Below the pieces are notes generated by a model, which was not told the DNA's origin, ran no database searches, and saw only the letters and a list, made by a program, of their open reading frames with translations. A stretch of 64,000 bases of DNA, taken from positions 5,139,574 to 5,203,573 of the forward strand of contig OU452229.1 of the NCBI GenBank assembly GCA_911728455.2, read 5' to 3'. Source of the stretch: Marthasterias glacialis. Taxonomy: Eukaryota > Echinodermata > Asteroidea > Forcipulatida > Asteriidae. Of the stretch, positions 1 through 12,827 are shown one piece after another; positions within the stretch are counted from its first letter, which is position 1; each line of letters starts with the position of its first letter. Position numbers and translations under genes: made by a program.

Positions 1-866
1 ACTCGAGGCTTGAATTTGGGGGGTGGGGGACGACTCACAAGACCACAGGGCTTGTAGCTCAAAATGTTTGCTGGACTAGAATTTGTTTTTACAAGACCAG
101 AATGAAAATGAGAAAAATAATTCCTGACACAGTTTAACTTGCCTTAAAACTGTTTGGATTTGAACAAGCGCTAAGACATGTGTAAGAGAATATTTAATCT
201 CTGTCTTTATGGATATTAAGTATACTTCATTACTCAATATATTACCAGACCCAAAGTCAATGTTTGAATATAATTTGTTTGTTTTTCTCTCAAGACATTA
301 CACAGTGAGGTAGTATATTATTCATTAATATTCAATTAAAACACACAAGAAGACTGCCGGACTTGTCCGGTCACAAGTTTACTGGCCCGACACTGAAACT
401 ACTGGCCTCTGGCCTGCAGTCCAGTGTAAAAAAATTTGAGCCCTGTTCATGATGACTAAATAATTTTGACTGGGATTTTGAAAAAAAAAATGCAGCTTCT
501 TGAAAACAAGAGAATATATGATCAATCTCTTTGCAGAACCAGTAAGCTACTATTTACAATCTATACACCAATCGGAGAAGAGCTGTTTTACAGCAGCCAT
601 GGCCCCCAAACGCGCGCATAACACGACACGCATGTCAGCGCGCATACGTACCAATCAGCATTGAAAATTCACAGTGCGTGTGCCTCGACGCACGCGTGCA
701 GCGGCCATACAATGTAGTTGCGGTGGTGTAAACGCCCTGTGAACAAGCTGCTCGGATTAGTCTATATGATAGGGAGAGGATTGGAACAAAAAATGTACTC
801 TTCCAAAAACCAATGATGTTCCATCTCTCTACAGTCATTCAGTGTGTCAGCAGTAACTTAAACAGG

Positions 867-1010
867 GCTCGGTTTCACAAACAAGATTTAATTTTGAGAT
901 GAGTTGTCAATATCAACACAGTGATTTGTATTGTTGACGTCACAGTTTGCTCAGCAATTAAATTGATACACATCTTGAAATCAGTCTTAGCTCTTTGTGC
1001 ATTTGGGCCC
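867..1010. mobile_element. Hairpin MITE, TTTCACA...TTTGTG type
   Basis: Starts GCTCGGTTTCACAAACAAGA and ends CTTAGCTCTTTGTGCATTTG. The middle (ATGAGTTGTCAATATCAACA, then GTGATTTGTATTG..GACGTCAC) matches 45908-46082 and, more distantly, 27923-28073 and 25606-25728. It is a non-autonomous inverted-repeat element with no coding capacity. Confidence 0.6.
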
Positions 1011-3565
1011 CCCTGATCTTCCACAATCATTTCTATATTTTGAAGATTAAATCTCAAAGCTCAACAAATTGAACTTTCTCATGCTCCCAGCACACTCTTC
1101 AGATAGGATTAAAAAAAAAAAAATGCTCCCAGCAGAAAGATCAGAGTTAAACAAAATTTAAGAGCATGCAACCCTGATTTAATACCATTAATGCATATCG
1201 AATCAAGCACTTAAAAAATTAAGAGCGTGCTTACTTGACCACAAGTACATCACAGGTTGTCGCCAGTGCCGGAAACTACTGCGTGAAACCATCGCTTAAA
1301 ACCATTGCGGAAAACTATCGCAGGGAAACTATCGGGTTATCATCACCAGCGCAGCATTTAAGTATGTAAAAACGAGTTGAATGTCAGTGTAGTAACTTGT
1401 ATAAAGAAAAACAAGTCTGTATACTTTCAGCACTTTGCTAGAAATGATTGGAATGTTTCCGAGTTCCTTGAAATATGACCAATCATAACAGAGCTGAATT
1501 CTTATTATGTGAATACACCACAATCGATTGGATAGAATGAGCCGAGACGACGTGCAGCAGAAGTGCAGAATACCTCGTGCTCCATTCAGAGAATATTTGC
1601 ACTTTTTGCACTTTCATTTTAACAGTGCTAAAAAATTAAACTCGCCAGCTATTTGTTTTGCAAGTTTTTTTCCCCTATCGTCATAGTACAATTCCCTCAA
1701 TGAACTTTAATTGTCTTGTCGTCAATTTTTAAAGGGGATGGGGGGGGGGGGGGGGGGGGGGGGCTGAGTAAATATTTGAACTATGAAATGAAATGACTTT
1801 AAAATTGTGATTAGTGAAGAAGACCTGTCCTACTAAGCGCTCCTCAGACATCCTGTCTGCACTGGAATGCCACCCGATACGCCCAGTCACCCACTGTTAG
1901 TTTGAAGTGTCTGCCACTGCAGACAACCCATTTTTTATAATGGGCGTTACATGCCCAGAGTTTGAATCTTGTTTCAGTTTTTTCAAGCATTCGCTGTTGA
2001 CCAAGTCCAAACACAGAAACTTTAGAATGACCTATTTGTAGGGAAATATTGACCTCTCTAGGGTGAACCAAGACGGAACCTGTTGGTAATCAGCCATCCT
2101 CCTCCTCCTCCTCCCCCCACCTCCTCCTCCTCCTCCTCCTCTCCCATTGTAAGGTTACTCGTTATTGCTGACCTGATTCAACTCTTTCAGTGTTTGATCG
2201 TCTTGCGGAAGTTTTCCCCCAACGATTCCGGTCAATATTGACGCAACTGTTCTTGTCTATCGCGAGAATGGAGCGGAATGACTGAAGAATTGGGATCTGG
2301 AACTTTTCAACGTCCAAAGCTGCGTCGCAGGCTCTTTGCATGGAGCTTGCTGGATAGTTTTCTCTTCTGTTTCTCTCATTCCGGTATCAAAGAAATATTG
2401 TTTATCATGGGGGGAGGGGGGAGGGGGAGGGGGAGGGGGAGGTGGTGGCGGAGGTGGTGGAGAAAGTTATTTTATAAAATGGAAACTATCTCATAGTAGT
2501 GAGGTGTTGAACTAAAATGGTAGCTTAACTGTTTGACCTAGATTGAATTTTTATCTTCAAAAAAGACAACTTTCATATTAAAGTTTTTCAGTGTGCCGCT
2601 ATAAATGTTTTTTCCCCCCCTTTGTACGATGCTTCCAACCCTATGCATACATAATCCTACTCCTATCAATCCCAAAATTAATTCTGCAGCATCAGTGCTA
2701 CATGTAGGCCTATGTAAGGCTCTTTTTTCCTTCTCCTAATCACCTTTTATTTTGTTTATTGCAGAAGACCCTTTCCATTCAGGGAATTGTTTCAGTGTAA
2801 ACAACTTTATTTTTAGAACAATTATTTCGCCATTCTTGCCGACCCGTATTTGTCGTGGATGAATTACACAAATGGCCACTCAAACATGCACAAATAAAGT
2901 GGATTTCGCGGTGAGATTTTCCAGTCATCACATGGTTAGAAACGACCCTCCTCTAAATTCCCCATTAAAAAAAAAAACACTAAAAAATAATAAAATCGTC
3001 AAGATGAGCAGGTGTATCCATAGACCAGGTCTTCATTTTCTCATCACCCGTTCCGCACCTCTCCAGGTAAACCCGCCTCATCTTGAACAGATTAAACCAC
3101 CGACAGCTAATTTACCAATCCAACCATGGCCTAATGGACAACTCTGAACTATCAATCCAGCTGCATCGGAATTTTTTTTCCCCCCCTCCGTCCGGTCTCT
3201 TCTCTTTAGTTTCCTTGGTGATGCATAATTCATCCTCCTTCGTAAATCTGTTGCCTTGGTGCACATTTTGTTGTTGCGGAGGTCGCTGTGACGTTGATGA
3301 TGGGCGTACGTGCTTGTTTATTGTGGGCAGGAGATAAAATGTTTTATCATCCGAGTTATAAACCTCATCAGCCAAAATACGTTTGCCGAGTTGTATTTAA
3401 TTTGACAAGATAAATCTCTACCACGATGGTTGGAACAAGGTAGACATTTTGCTCAAGATTTTTTTCCGGCAGCAATGTTGTCTCTCAAGTGCAGTGAAAA
3501 AGGGAACAGTCTATAGTCGATCTGATATGTGCATGAAAAAATCTGACAAAAGCAGGCCTAATATT

Positions 3566-3730
3566 TTGTTCCTGTAACAGGCAAGGCAGTTTCTCTTGAG
3601 CAAAGGGCACCTCTATGAGGGAAGTGTAAATTTCTACTGGAACATCTCAAGGGGCACCAAGGCGATGACCAAGAGGCAGCGAGGCGATTGCCCCCCCCCC
3701 CCCTTGCCTCCATGAAGAATCCGGCCTGGG
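3566..3730. mobile_element. AGGCAATTGCC-type dispersed repeat, copy 1
   Basis: It contains GGCAAGGCAGTTT, AAAGGGCACCTCTATGAGG, AAATTTCTACTGG and TTGCCTCCATGAAG. The same modules occur in inverse order at 10180-10385 and around 55122-55420. No coding sequence. Confidence 0.5.
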
Positions 3731-4883
3731 AGAATATAATCATGGGTGCACAACGTCGTTAACAAGCAATTTTTAACTATCACAACTTTTGATAGCCAAA
3801 ATAAACAACAAGGAGTGTCTTGTTATATTGTGAGGTGTTTTTTTTTTTTCCTCACTTTTTTTTCCTTTTTTTTTTTCCTCGCAGCCTTGTCCTACATCTG
3901 TTCTTATCGAATCTCTGTCAGTCGAGTTAAGATCGATTATGGGTCAGTTGAAAGGGGGAAAGGGTGTATAGTATTTCAAACTAAAAAATGTCAAGATTGC
4001 TAGATGACAAAACATCAACATGTTTACTTGTGGGATAATAATGCATGTATTCTGTTTACGGGTTGGTGCAAGTCCAAATAGTTAATGTAACATGTTGCTT
4101 GCTCATGTTTTTTTGCCTTTCGTCACGGATCAACGTGCAAAGATCGTTCTAGAAACAAAGCCGTTCCGTTCTCCTTACTCCCTCCCTTTGAAATGTCCCC
4201 TGACATCTCTCATATTTACTAGTCGTGTTGAAGATTTTGCAGTCCTGTACAGTAGTAAATTCTTTGTCTTTTTTTTTTCTAATGGGGCATCTAAAATTAT
4301 GACCAGAACGTGTGGAAGCTCAGCTGAATTCACTTGTGACAAATTAAAGTAACTCAGCAGCGTGCGAACACGTCTATTGAGAACTTGTATGATTTTACAC
4401 GTATCTTTCCTCCGTTTACGGTTTTTTTTTTTTTTTACCAATTCCATTTGACGGCAGCTTTTCTACTTTTCTTGGAAGTGAAAAGAAGCTGAACAAAAAT
4501 GTAGAAGTCTAGAATTAAGATTTACGGGATGACCTTGTGTGTACCCCCCCCCCCCAGTAGACAGCTGAGGAGGGATATGCATGCAACACATGAGTGCTTT
4601 ATTCCTGGTCTCTCTATATATAAATGCCTGCTGTGTGACAGCCCAAGATTTAGCTAGCATTTAGCAGCGAGCAAGTGAACAAGTACCGTCGGATAAACAA
4701 CATGTCAGTTATCTCAGCTGCAGTGTAGTGATAGGGTGGAATGGTGAGGAGAGTTCACCTTCAATACTGCCTCAACCATGAACTCGCGAATAATGGCAAA
4801 AACGTTTCTGTGCTCGGCACGGTTGTGAGCTCGTGGACTCTGTGATGTTGGCACAAGGGCCCAATTTCAGGGAGTTGCTTAAA

Positions 4884-5207
4884 GCCCCAGCTCAACATCG
4901 GTAAACTGACTGTAAATGACTTCCATTCTTTGTACAAACCAAGATATTGGTAATAAAACCAACCTGTGAAAATGTCAGCTCATTTCGTTGCTTCACTTGC
5001 GAGAAAACGGTAAAACTGCATTCAGCATTTTGGGACTCATTCCTATAAGGCAGAGTTTTCGTCTCACTGAGACAAAAACTAATTTTGGGATCTTAGTTCA
5101 TTTATTATTTAAAAAACGATATCACTTCAGGCAGAAACATTTCAAGGGCAGTTTTGTACCATTTTTGAACATTTCTGTTTTTCTTCTTACCAATGTTGAG
5201 CTGGGGC
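4884..5207. mobile_element. TIR element flanked by TTAA (piggyBac-like MITE)
   Basis: The ends are GCCCCAGCTCAACATCGGTA (4884-4903) and its reverse complement with one mismatch (5188-5207). TTAA lies one base outside each end (4879-4882 and 5209-5212). A TTAA target duplication is the hallmark of piggyBac-superfamily elements. It is 324 bp long and has no transposase. Confidence 0.65.
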
Positions 5208-5702
5208 ATTAACAGCCAATTCTGTGCTCACCTATGCAATTTTTTTATTTTACAACACCTAAAAAAAAATCTCAACTTTATTGTTTAGTGAGTGAGTGCC
5301 ACCTTGCCTATTTGTGACATACATGTTCCATAAAGAACACGGGGACTCTATTGACATAAAACACCATCTTGAATAGACAGAAAATTCAGCAGCAGATCTT
5401 TACTCGGTTTCTACTCCCGCTTTGAAATTCATGAAGTTCTCTGTATTTTGACCCGCTGGGTTTTTTGTTATGATGTCGGGTTTCAACAATGCACTGTAGA
5501 CTTGTGAATATGCCCTCACATGACCCCTCCACACCCCTACCCTACCCCCCATGCTGGTACCCATGGGGACTCTTTTCTGAAGCTAAAAAGAGGTGGCTGA
5601 GTATCAAGGGTTTCACCAGGTAAACTTTTCTATCCAAACAGTTCTTTGAGGTGTCCAATGTACATATACATTGTACGTGTAATCATTTGCCAAATGTAGT
5701 GG

Positions 5703-5910
5703 GGTGTCGTGGCAGAGCGGTCTGGTACGGTGAACTCAAGTTCTGTAAATTACAGAATGTGGGTTCGAATCCTGGCCTGGTCAGTCGAGAAACTTGCGGC
5801 CTTCAGCAGGGCACTTTATCATAATAGCTTCTCCCCACCCAGGAGTAAAAAATGGGTACCAGCGAGAGCTGGCTCAGGACAGACTTTACTGTTTACTACT
5901 GTTCACTACA
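5703..5910 (+). mobile_element. tRNA-derived SINE
   Basis: An RNA polymerase III box A-like TGGCAGAGCGG (5710-5720) and a perfect box B GGGTTCGAATCC (5761-5772) lie 50 bases apart in a tRNA-like head. An unrelated body (CAGCAGGGCACTTTATCA, AATGGGTACCAGCGAGAGCT) follows. A related copy is at 15997-16280. It is not a functional tRNA, because the arms are not closed. Confidence 0.7.
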
Positions 5911-7129
5911 CAATCATTTGGGTGTACGTGTACATGTACGTTCTGTTATTGAGTACATGTTTGCATGCTGATATGTATGTACATTGTACATCTAGTTTCA
6001 AAAGCTTTCCGTATCGGTGAGAAAGTTTTGGGGGCAAAAAACACTTTTTGGATTTGTGTGAGATTTCACAGTTAACAAGTGTTGCATTGGACTGGTCCAT
6101 TGACCTGACCATGGGCTATGAAAGGGCCATATTTTTTTCCCTTCACTTTATGTTATTATTTTCATAGAATCTCATCGATTTGAAAGAAAAACACTATTCT
6201 TGGTGTTAGTCATAGCACAGTGCTGTGCTGCAGTGTGTTTTTCCCTCCTTTGTAGTGGTCTAACAAAGTGGTGACTTCGTACAAATACATTTGCCTTGAA
6301 GAATAACAAACCGATGTTATTGAGTTTGACGTCCACGTTCACGTATGGAATTCTTTTGTTGTCTTCAGTCTGGTCGGTTGTCTGCGCCACTATTCATTCA
6401 AAAAACGCTTGCTGTTTTGACAAGTGCTGAAAGTTCTTTTGGGCAGAGGATGTGAAAATAGTCGTGCTGCCAACGTTGTGGCTTAAAAATTCTGTGAGAA
6501 ACTAACATCTGTGAAAGTTGGAAAGGGTACATGTACATTGTGTGTGTGTATGCTGAGTGGGAGTGATCAACATCGTTAAAAAACACTCTCCAGCGGTTTC
6601 TGAAAAAAAGAAAACAGGCATATAAGAGGTCCTTGAGACCAGTAACCAGTCTTTCTGGTTTGTTTCTGTGAGTGTTGTAACCCACAAACCGGTACTCATG
6701 CTGTCTGTAGTGATTCCAGAGAGCGAGATAATAAACTGTGTTTTTATGGCAATGCAACATAGTAGTTAGAGGCAGTTTTCAGTTTGGTCAACATTTTTAT
6801 GCAGGTTTATTTTGGGGGAATGAGTTGCTACATTAGGTGTAGGTGTATGTCCTTGGTGTTTAAACAAACACCAATCGTCCGTGCTGTTTTAATGAAATCC
6901 TAGGGGGTAGTCAGGACAGTTTTGCAAGGATGTAAAAAAGGGGCGAGGCACCACTGTATTAAAAGAGGGAGTTTCTTTTGTGTTGATTAACAATGAGGAA
7001 GGTGAGCCTTACCCTGCGGGCTGTGTGTCTACCAATAGCTGGCTTGAAAGACAGCTTCACAAAGTTACCAAACTGAAAAAAAAATATATAAATGGCATCA
7101 CAGGTCATGTTATGATCACTGAATTAACT

Positions 7130-7390
7130 ACTTAAGCTTCTCGTAGTAAGAAAAATAATGTTATTTGTGTCTTTACCTTTCACCGATGTGTGTTAAGCAG
7201 TGTATACTCGGTACATTCCCCGAGTCCTGTGGAAAAAATTCACAGGCATATTCCTCAGGTGGGATTCGAACCCACGACCCCTGCCATTCTAGAGCAGATG
7301 TCTTACCAACTAGACTACCAAGATTGCCCGGCAGCTAGAGGCAGATCGAATCCTATTAGCAGCGGCCGGCAGCGGGTACAGCAACCATTA
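7130..7390 (-). mobile_element. tRNA-derived SINE, minus strand
   Basis: Read on the minus strand it has TAGTCTAGTTGGTAAGAC (box A area) and GGGTTCGAATCCC (box B, 7261-7273), then CCTGTGAATT..CCACAGGAC and a tail ending CACACATCGG. Relatives lie at 8300-8515, 43488-43645 and 51374-51490, and isolated tails at 28330-28381 and 43353-43400. Confidence 0.68.
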
Positions 7391-8164
7391 TAATAGATGT
7401 TAATGTTTTTTGGCATCGGGGAATAAAAAATATTATTTGTGTATGGGTAAAAACACAAATAATATTCTTTGTCCCCAATGCAAAAAATAACATCTATGGT
7501 AAGAATAAATAATATGCAGAACTCTACCCCCCCCAACATACCCAAAAAAGGGGGAGGGGGGAAGGAAAAGTATTCTTAAAGTTTCTTCTCATCAACAAAA
7601 GTATATCAGCCCAAAATATTTGTGAAAGACGTTGTTTTTTTTATCCTGAATTTCTTTCTGTCAATGATTTTACAAGAATCAAACTTCTTCCCTACAAAAA
7701 TGTGAAGGTTCCCCTAGCCATATTTGCACCGTATTTTTACCACAACCTTACTGTAATTTAAGACTTCTGTAGAATTAAGACTTCTGTCTATTTTTAGAGT
7801 TTTGCTTTGGCCAGCTGTCCTAATAATTAATGACTTGTAGGGACAAATCAATGCAACATTTTGCCCTGGCTGTGAAGCAAGTCTATCCATAGGAACTATT
7901 GAGTCTTCTTCCAGAAGGAATCTCCTTGCCGGAAGCAAGGTGCATGTTTCTTTAGAGAAAGGGAAATTATGATGATGAGACTACATGAGTGTCGTTTGAA
8001 CAACCTTTAAGGAATGGATATAATCTCAATCAATCTAACCTTAAAGTCAGTAGAATTTTGTTTTATTTTATAGATGTTTTTAATTTTTTTCTAATTTTAT
8101 TTTATTTAATTACGTTTTTTTTTCTTTCCTTCATTGGTTGGTTGGTTGGTTTGTTCTGGGGTGT

Positions 8165-8199
<35 letters not shown>

Positions 8200-8299
8200 G
8201 ATATATTATTTATTTTATTTTTATTTAATTTTTACTTTTATTTAATTTATTTATTATTATTTTTTTTTAAATTTTTTTTATTTGGTGGTGGTTGGGGGG

Positions 8300-8515
8300 G
8301 TACTCTTAACTGATGTGTGATAACCACTGTGTACTCTATGCTTTCCTGAGTCCCACCAAAAGAATTCACAGGCATAATACTCTGGTGGGAATTGAACCCC
8401 AACCCAACGCCATTCTAGAGCAGATGTCTTACCACTAGTATCACCGAGCATTCTGGGTGACAAGAGGCCAGTTCACATCCTAAGATTAGCAGCGGGTACC
8501 GTAAACATTTAACTG
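8300..8515 (-). mobile_element. tRNA-derived SINE, minus strand, same family
   Basis: It shares the head (AGACATCTGCTCTAGAATGG on the minus strand), a decayed box B (8386-8399) and the GATGTGTGATAACCACTGTG tail with the copy at 7130-7390. Confidence 0.62.
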
Positions 8516-8779
8516 GATGTAATAACTGCATCAGGGATCAAGAAGAGTATACATTATTTATTTATTTATCTTTAATTTGTTTATTCTTATTTCAAGATAT
8601 ATGTTTCTTGGGGAAATAGATGGTATTTGTGTTGCGCAAATATGAACATTTGTACCATCTCTTCAATCGAACTAGTCGACCTAAACCTCGTTATTTATAC
8701 ATAGCTGTCGAGTCGCTGTCAAATATTGTATGCCTCAACAGCTGAACTCATACATATTACAGATTTCTGTTTGGGGCAT

Positions 8780-8811
<32 letters not shown>

Positions 8812-9013
8812 CTGTTGGGGCTAGCTAAAGGTATTTTGATACAGTATGACTTCAATTCAATTCCTTTCAGTTCAATTCATTTTTTTTATATTTATCATGA
8901 TATAAAAAAACATGAAATTCTATATCCCGGATGTTGCACAATAACATAAGCATTTTGGTGATAGATTCTTTTTTCTTCTCCAGAGCTTAATCTGCAGTAC
9001 CAGTTTTTCATCC

Positions 9014-9027
9014 GTTGCCATGGTAAC
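9014..9027. promoter_or_regulatory. RFX-type X-box
   Basis: GTTGCCATGGTAAC is a full palindromic X-box (GTNRCC-(0-3)-RGYAAC), the binding site of RFX transcription factors that control ciliary genes in animals. It is intronic and its function is unproven. Confidence 0.4.
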
Positions 9028-9202
9028 TTACGTTCAAGGCATGATATTCTTCCTACTTTAATCTGATTTCCGATTTGTTTTGCCCTCGGGAAGATCAGTG
9101 GTAAAGATTGTTATTAAATAGCCTGAAAAGCCTAGCAAAGCAGATACCATATGTAGGTCAGCCCCCATGCTCAATAAGTATGTCCAAGGGCCAAATATCT
9201 TA

Positions 9203-9660
9203 TCCGATGTATATATTTTTGAAAGACAAATTTTGTTGAATTTATTTGACACCAAATTTTCAGAGCTGTGAATATGTTGCCCGATGTATAAATTTTTGAA
9301 AGACTAATTTTATTGAATTAATTTGACACCCAATTTTCAGAGCTGTGAATATGTTGCCTGATGTATACATTTTTGAAAGACTTAATTTATTGAATTTATT
9401 TGACACCCAATTTTCAGAGCTGTGAATATGTTGCCTGATGTATACATTTTTGAAAGACTTAATTTATTGAATTTATTTGACGTCCAAATCCCAGAGCTGT
9501 GAATATGTTACCCGATGTCTAAATTTTTGAAAGACTAAGTTTATTCAATTTATTTGACACCCAATTTTCACAGCTGTGAATATGTTGCCCGATGTATAAA
9601 TTTTTGAAAGACTGATTTTATTGAATTTTTTTGTTGACACACAATTTTCAGAGCTGTGGA
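9203..9660 (+). repeat. 77-bp minisatellite, about six units
   Basis: Units begin CCGATGTATA..TTTTTGAAAGACT and end GAGCTGTGAATATGTTGC. Starts are at about 9203, 9281, 9358, 9435, 9512 and 9589, so spacing is 77-78 bp. The array runs straight into a TTG microsatellite (9661-9695). Confidence 0.85.
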
Positions 9661-9661
9661 T

Positions 9662-9695
<34 letters not shown>
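9661..9695 (+). repeat. TTG microsatellite
   Basis: About eleven TTG/GTT units, directly following the 77-bp minisatellite. Confidence 0.9.
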
Positions 9696-10179
9696 ATGCA
9701 TCCAGAGTTATTCACAACAACAAAAAACTGAGAATATTTCAGTTACTTCTCCAAAAAGTCCCAGAGAACCACGAAGAACATTTATTACCTCTGTTTTCAC
9801 CATCTACAGAGCTCTCGTTGATGGACATGCATTGGTTGTACTTGGGTATGGTTTGGAAAAATTGTTCTTAGTATTTCATGTGTTCAGAATGTTACTTAAC
9901 TTCATCCAGAAGGTAAACCAGTGATGTGATATATTTGGTCGCCTTATGCAGTCATTTCGTATTCAATTACATCATGAAAATGCCTTTTCTAAAAATAATG
10001 AAAATATCAAAAGCTCTTGTATACAAGGCGATTTTACCTCGAAAAATGAATCCAAGGGATGAATTGCTAATATGATGACCAAGCTTGTTAACTTTCAAAT
10101 GAGATATCGAACGAAAAAATCCATCAACCAATAATGACAGAGTTATCCATTTTTAAAAATGAATTTTGTGTTGAGCACA

Positions 10180-10385
10180 ATAGAAAAACAGGCCTGATGC
10201 TGTACTTCAGGGAGGCAACGGAGGCAATTGCCTCCGTTGCCTCCCTGAAGCCCCCTGTTCATTGCCTTGGTGCCCTTGAAACGGCCCAATAGAAATTTAC
10301 AATTTCCTCCTAGAGGTGCCCTTTATCATGAAGAAAATGCCTTGGTGCCCTGGCCCTTTCCAGAAGGAAGCAATCAGGCCTGGAT
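10180..10385. mobile_element. AGGCAATTGCC-type dispersed repeat with perfect 46-bp palindrome
   Basis: It contains a perfect palindrome (10205-10250), then TTGCCTTGGTGCCCTTGAAA, AGAAATTTACAATTTCCTCC and AGAGGTGCCCTTTATCA. These modules are shared with 3566-3730 and 55122-55420. It ends near a second CAGGCCTG (10376-10383), also seen at the left edge. Confidence 0.6.
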
Positions 10386-12696
10386 AAACTCAGCGATACT
10401 TTATTTTTATTAATTTCATTGGTTATAAAATAACATGCTCTTTTAAATTTTGTTCACTGGAGTCTACTCATTTTCAACGGAAAATCAGCTTGAGCACGGA
10501 TCACAGGCACAGACCATATATCATTAAAGAATCCAATTTTCCGCCAAAACGTTAGAATTGACCGTACGCTTAAAATGCTTGGCACCCAGGACTGACCCCC
10601 AATTAATATCAAAGGTTGCAGGGCTTGACATTTGGTTCAGGGGGTAAGCTCTTACTCCCAGCCGTTGAGAAACGCTTCTGAATCAGTTCTGATCGTCATC
10701 GAGGCAGGATAAAAGAGATTTACCAGGAACTGAAAATACGGAACTGTGATGAATCCTGACAACTGAATAAAAAATTCAGCTGGGGTAGCCCCTAGCTATA
10801 ACTGAAAAGTCTTGCCACCTAATCCCTCCATATGTAGCAGCCGTCTTTTGATAATGGTGCGCCCTGTATTATTATTTGGGGCAGACTCTGCCATAGGGGG
10901 TGGAGATTATCTCACATTGTATGGCGGGCGATTACTGTTTAGGGAAATCACTGTAAGCAACCATGGAATGTTAGTTTTGCAAACACCCTAATACATAAAT
11001 GTATTTATTGCTGTATGATTGTTACATTCTGGGGTACCTTCGAGGATGCTTGGTACACCTGGCGTACACCTTGGCCTTTTCCGGCACAGACCTGCCGTGC
11101 AGTCAAAATTGCTTAGCTCTAATAAAAGATTCACTTAGCAGAAGATCAGAAACCATAAACTGCACAGATTCCAGAAACTGAAATTACAGTGGAATGCCAC
11201 AAGATCACAACAACGAGTTAAAGGGCCCATGAAGAAGTATTTTGTCACATTACATTTTTGTGGCTTAATACACAGTTTGAAATTAGCAAAACATAACATT
11301 GACTATTTTGATGTGTTTATTATGCGTTAATACACTTTAGTTGAGCCCCGAAAATGTGTGTCATTTGATTGCTCAATGATTCGTGACGAAGACTGTGGTC
11401 AAACGTTTCAAAGACAGCTCTGGTGCCGAGTGGTCAACAATGGATTGTGTGTTATTGTCACACACATGGCCCTGGTCAGCCGGTCCACTGTTTACGTCAT
11501 AGATTTTATGCAAATGAAGAAGGGTGGGTGGAGCGCGGCAGTCCCCTAATTTTAGAATATGTTATTTCTACAGTAAATAGGCATGTAAAAAATGTTTAAA
11601 AAATAATAACATACTATGATAGGCATACTTCCTTTTTTAACCAATCCAAAAAATTAATTCATGGGACCTCTCAAGAGCGCAATGCCGGTGAAAATAAAAA
11701 AGACCAGATGAAATCTTTACAATGTATACATATTTACGTTAAGCAGCATGCAACTTTTCAGCTGATTAGCTGAAAAAAGTGCCATAGAAAATTGGAAAAA
11801 ACACTGGACAAAGTTTCGGAGCATAGCCATTTCCTCTTTTTTTGCAGTTGCAAAGTTACGTATCAGATTGTTAACAAACAATACCTAATCACTGTAGTGT
11901 AAATGTGTACACACGCGTGTGTTGCCTCAATAAATCGAGGACATCTCCTTGCCCTTCATTGTTTGGACTTAGTTTTTTAAGCGACGTCCTTATTGGTTTC
12001 GTACACGAAAGTGAACGGAGGACGTCCTCTGTCAATTCCGGCTGATCCCTTTTGTTAAAAGTCTTCGCTTTCATTGGTAGACATGCTCATTGACTTCTTG
12101 AATGTACATGTACTGCGAGCCAGATGCACATTAACACGTACATGTACAGTATGCACCTTGACTTCTAAATTGTACTTTCTATTCCTCTGTGGTCATTAGC
12201 AGAAAAAAATTCTCTGGTTTTGATTTATTAAAGTCTGCACTCCTCAGATATCTTGTGATCAGTAGTTGCTCGTTTCTCATGGATGAATGCAACGGCGGCG
12301 ATGGTGTTTTCTCTTTGGAAAGTTAATTGGCCAGTTGACATCGATCCATCATCGTTGAAAAGTAAATCGACCTGAAACATTTGTAACTTATCCTGTGTGT
12401 GATTTACTGAACCATTATTTTCCGTCTTGGATGGTACACCATGCGTGGAAATGCTGCCTCAACCCCTGGAGTTCTGCTTGCATGTGTGTTTGTACTTTTT
12501 AAAAGTCTTTCATCTTGAGAGCTTACCACTCTTGCATCGTAGGTCTCGCTGCATTTTCATTTTATTATTACTGTTAGATGAAACCAAAATATATTCAGAA
12601 GTGCCTGGAACTGTAAACCCGTAGGCCTGAAGGATATCTTTGTAGAAAAGATTTTGACACGAGCGACACAGCAGAGGACACAGTTTTAAATGTTCT

Positions 12697-12827
12697 GGGG
12701 TGGATTTCACAAAACTAGTCATAACTTAGGACTAGTCCTAACTTATGTGTAGTCCTATAAGTTAGGACTAGTTACTCGCCCTAACTCGAGATAAGACTGG
12801 TCCTAGCGCTTTGTGAAATCCACACCT
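12697..12827. mobile_element. CTAGTCCTAA-type MITE, copy 1
   Basis: The left end GGTGGATTTCACAAAACTAG and right end CTTTGTGAAATCCACACC are inverted repeats. The inside is built from repeated TAACTTAGGACTAGTCCTAA-like palindromes. The family occurs at least six times in this window. Confidence 0.75.

Noticed and set aside
2278-2496. Small Gly/Arg-rich protein
   Set aside because: It is generated by a G-rich simple repeat (2409-2459).
5701-5780. tRNA gene
   Set aside because: Box A and box B are present but the acceptor and anticodon arms do not close and a SINE body follows.
7255-7325. tRNA gene on the minus strand
   Set aside because: It is the head of a multicopy SINE (other copies at 8300 and 43488), not a standalone tRNA.
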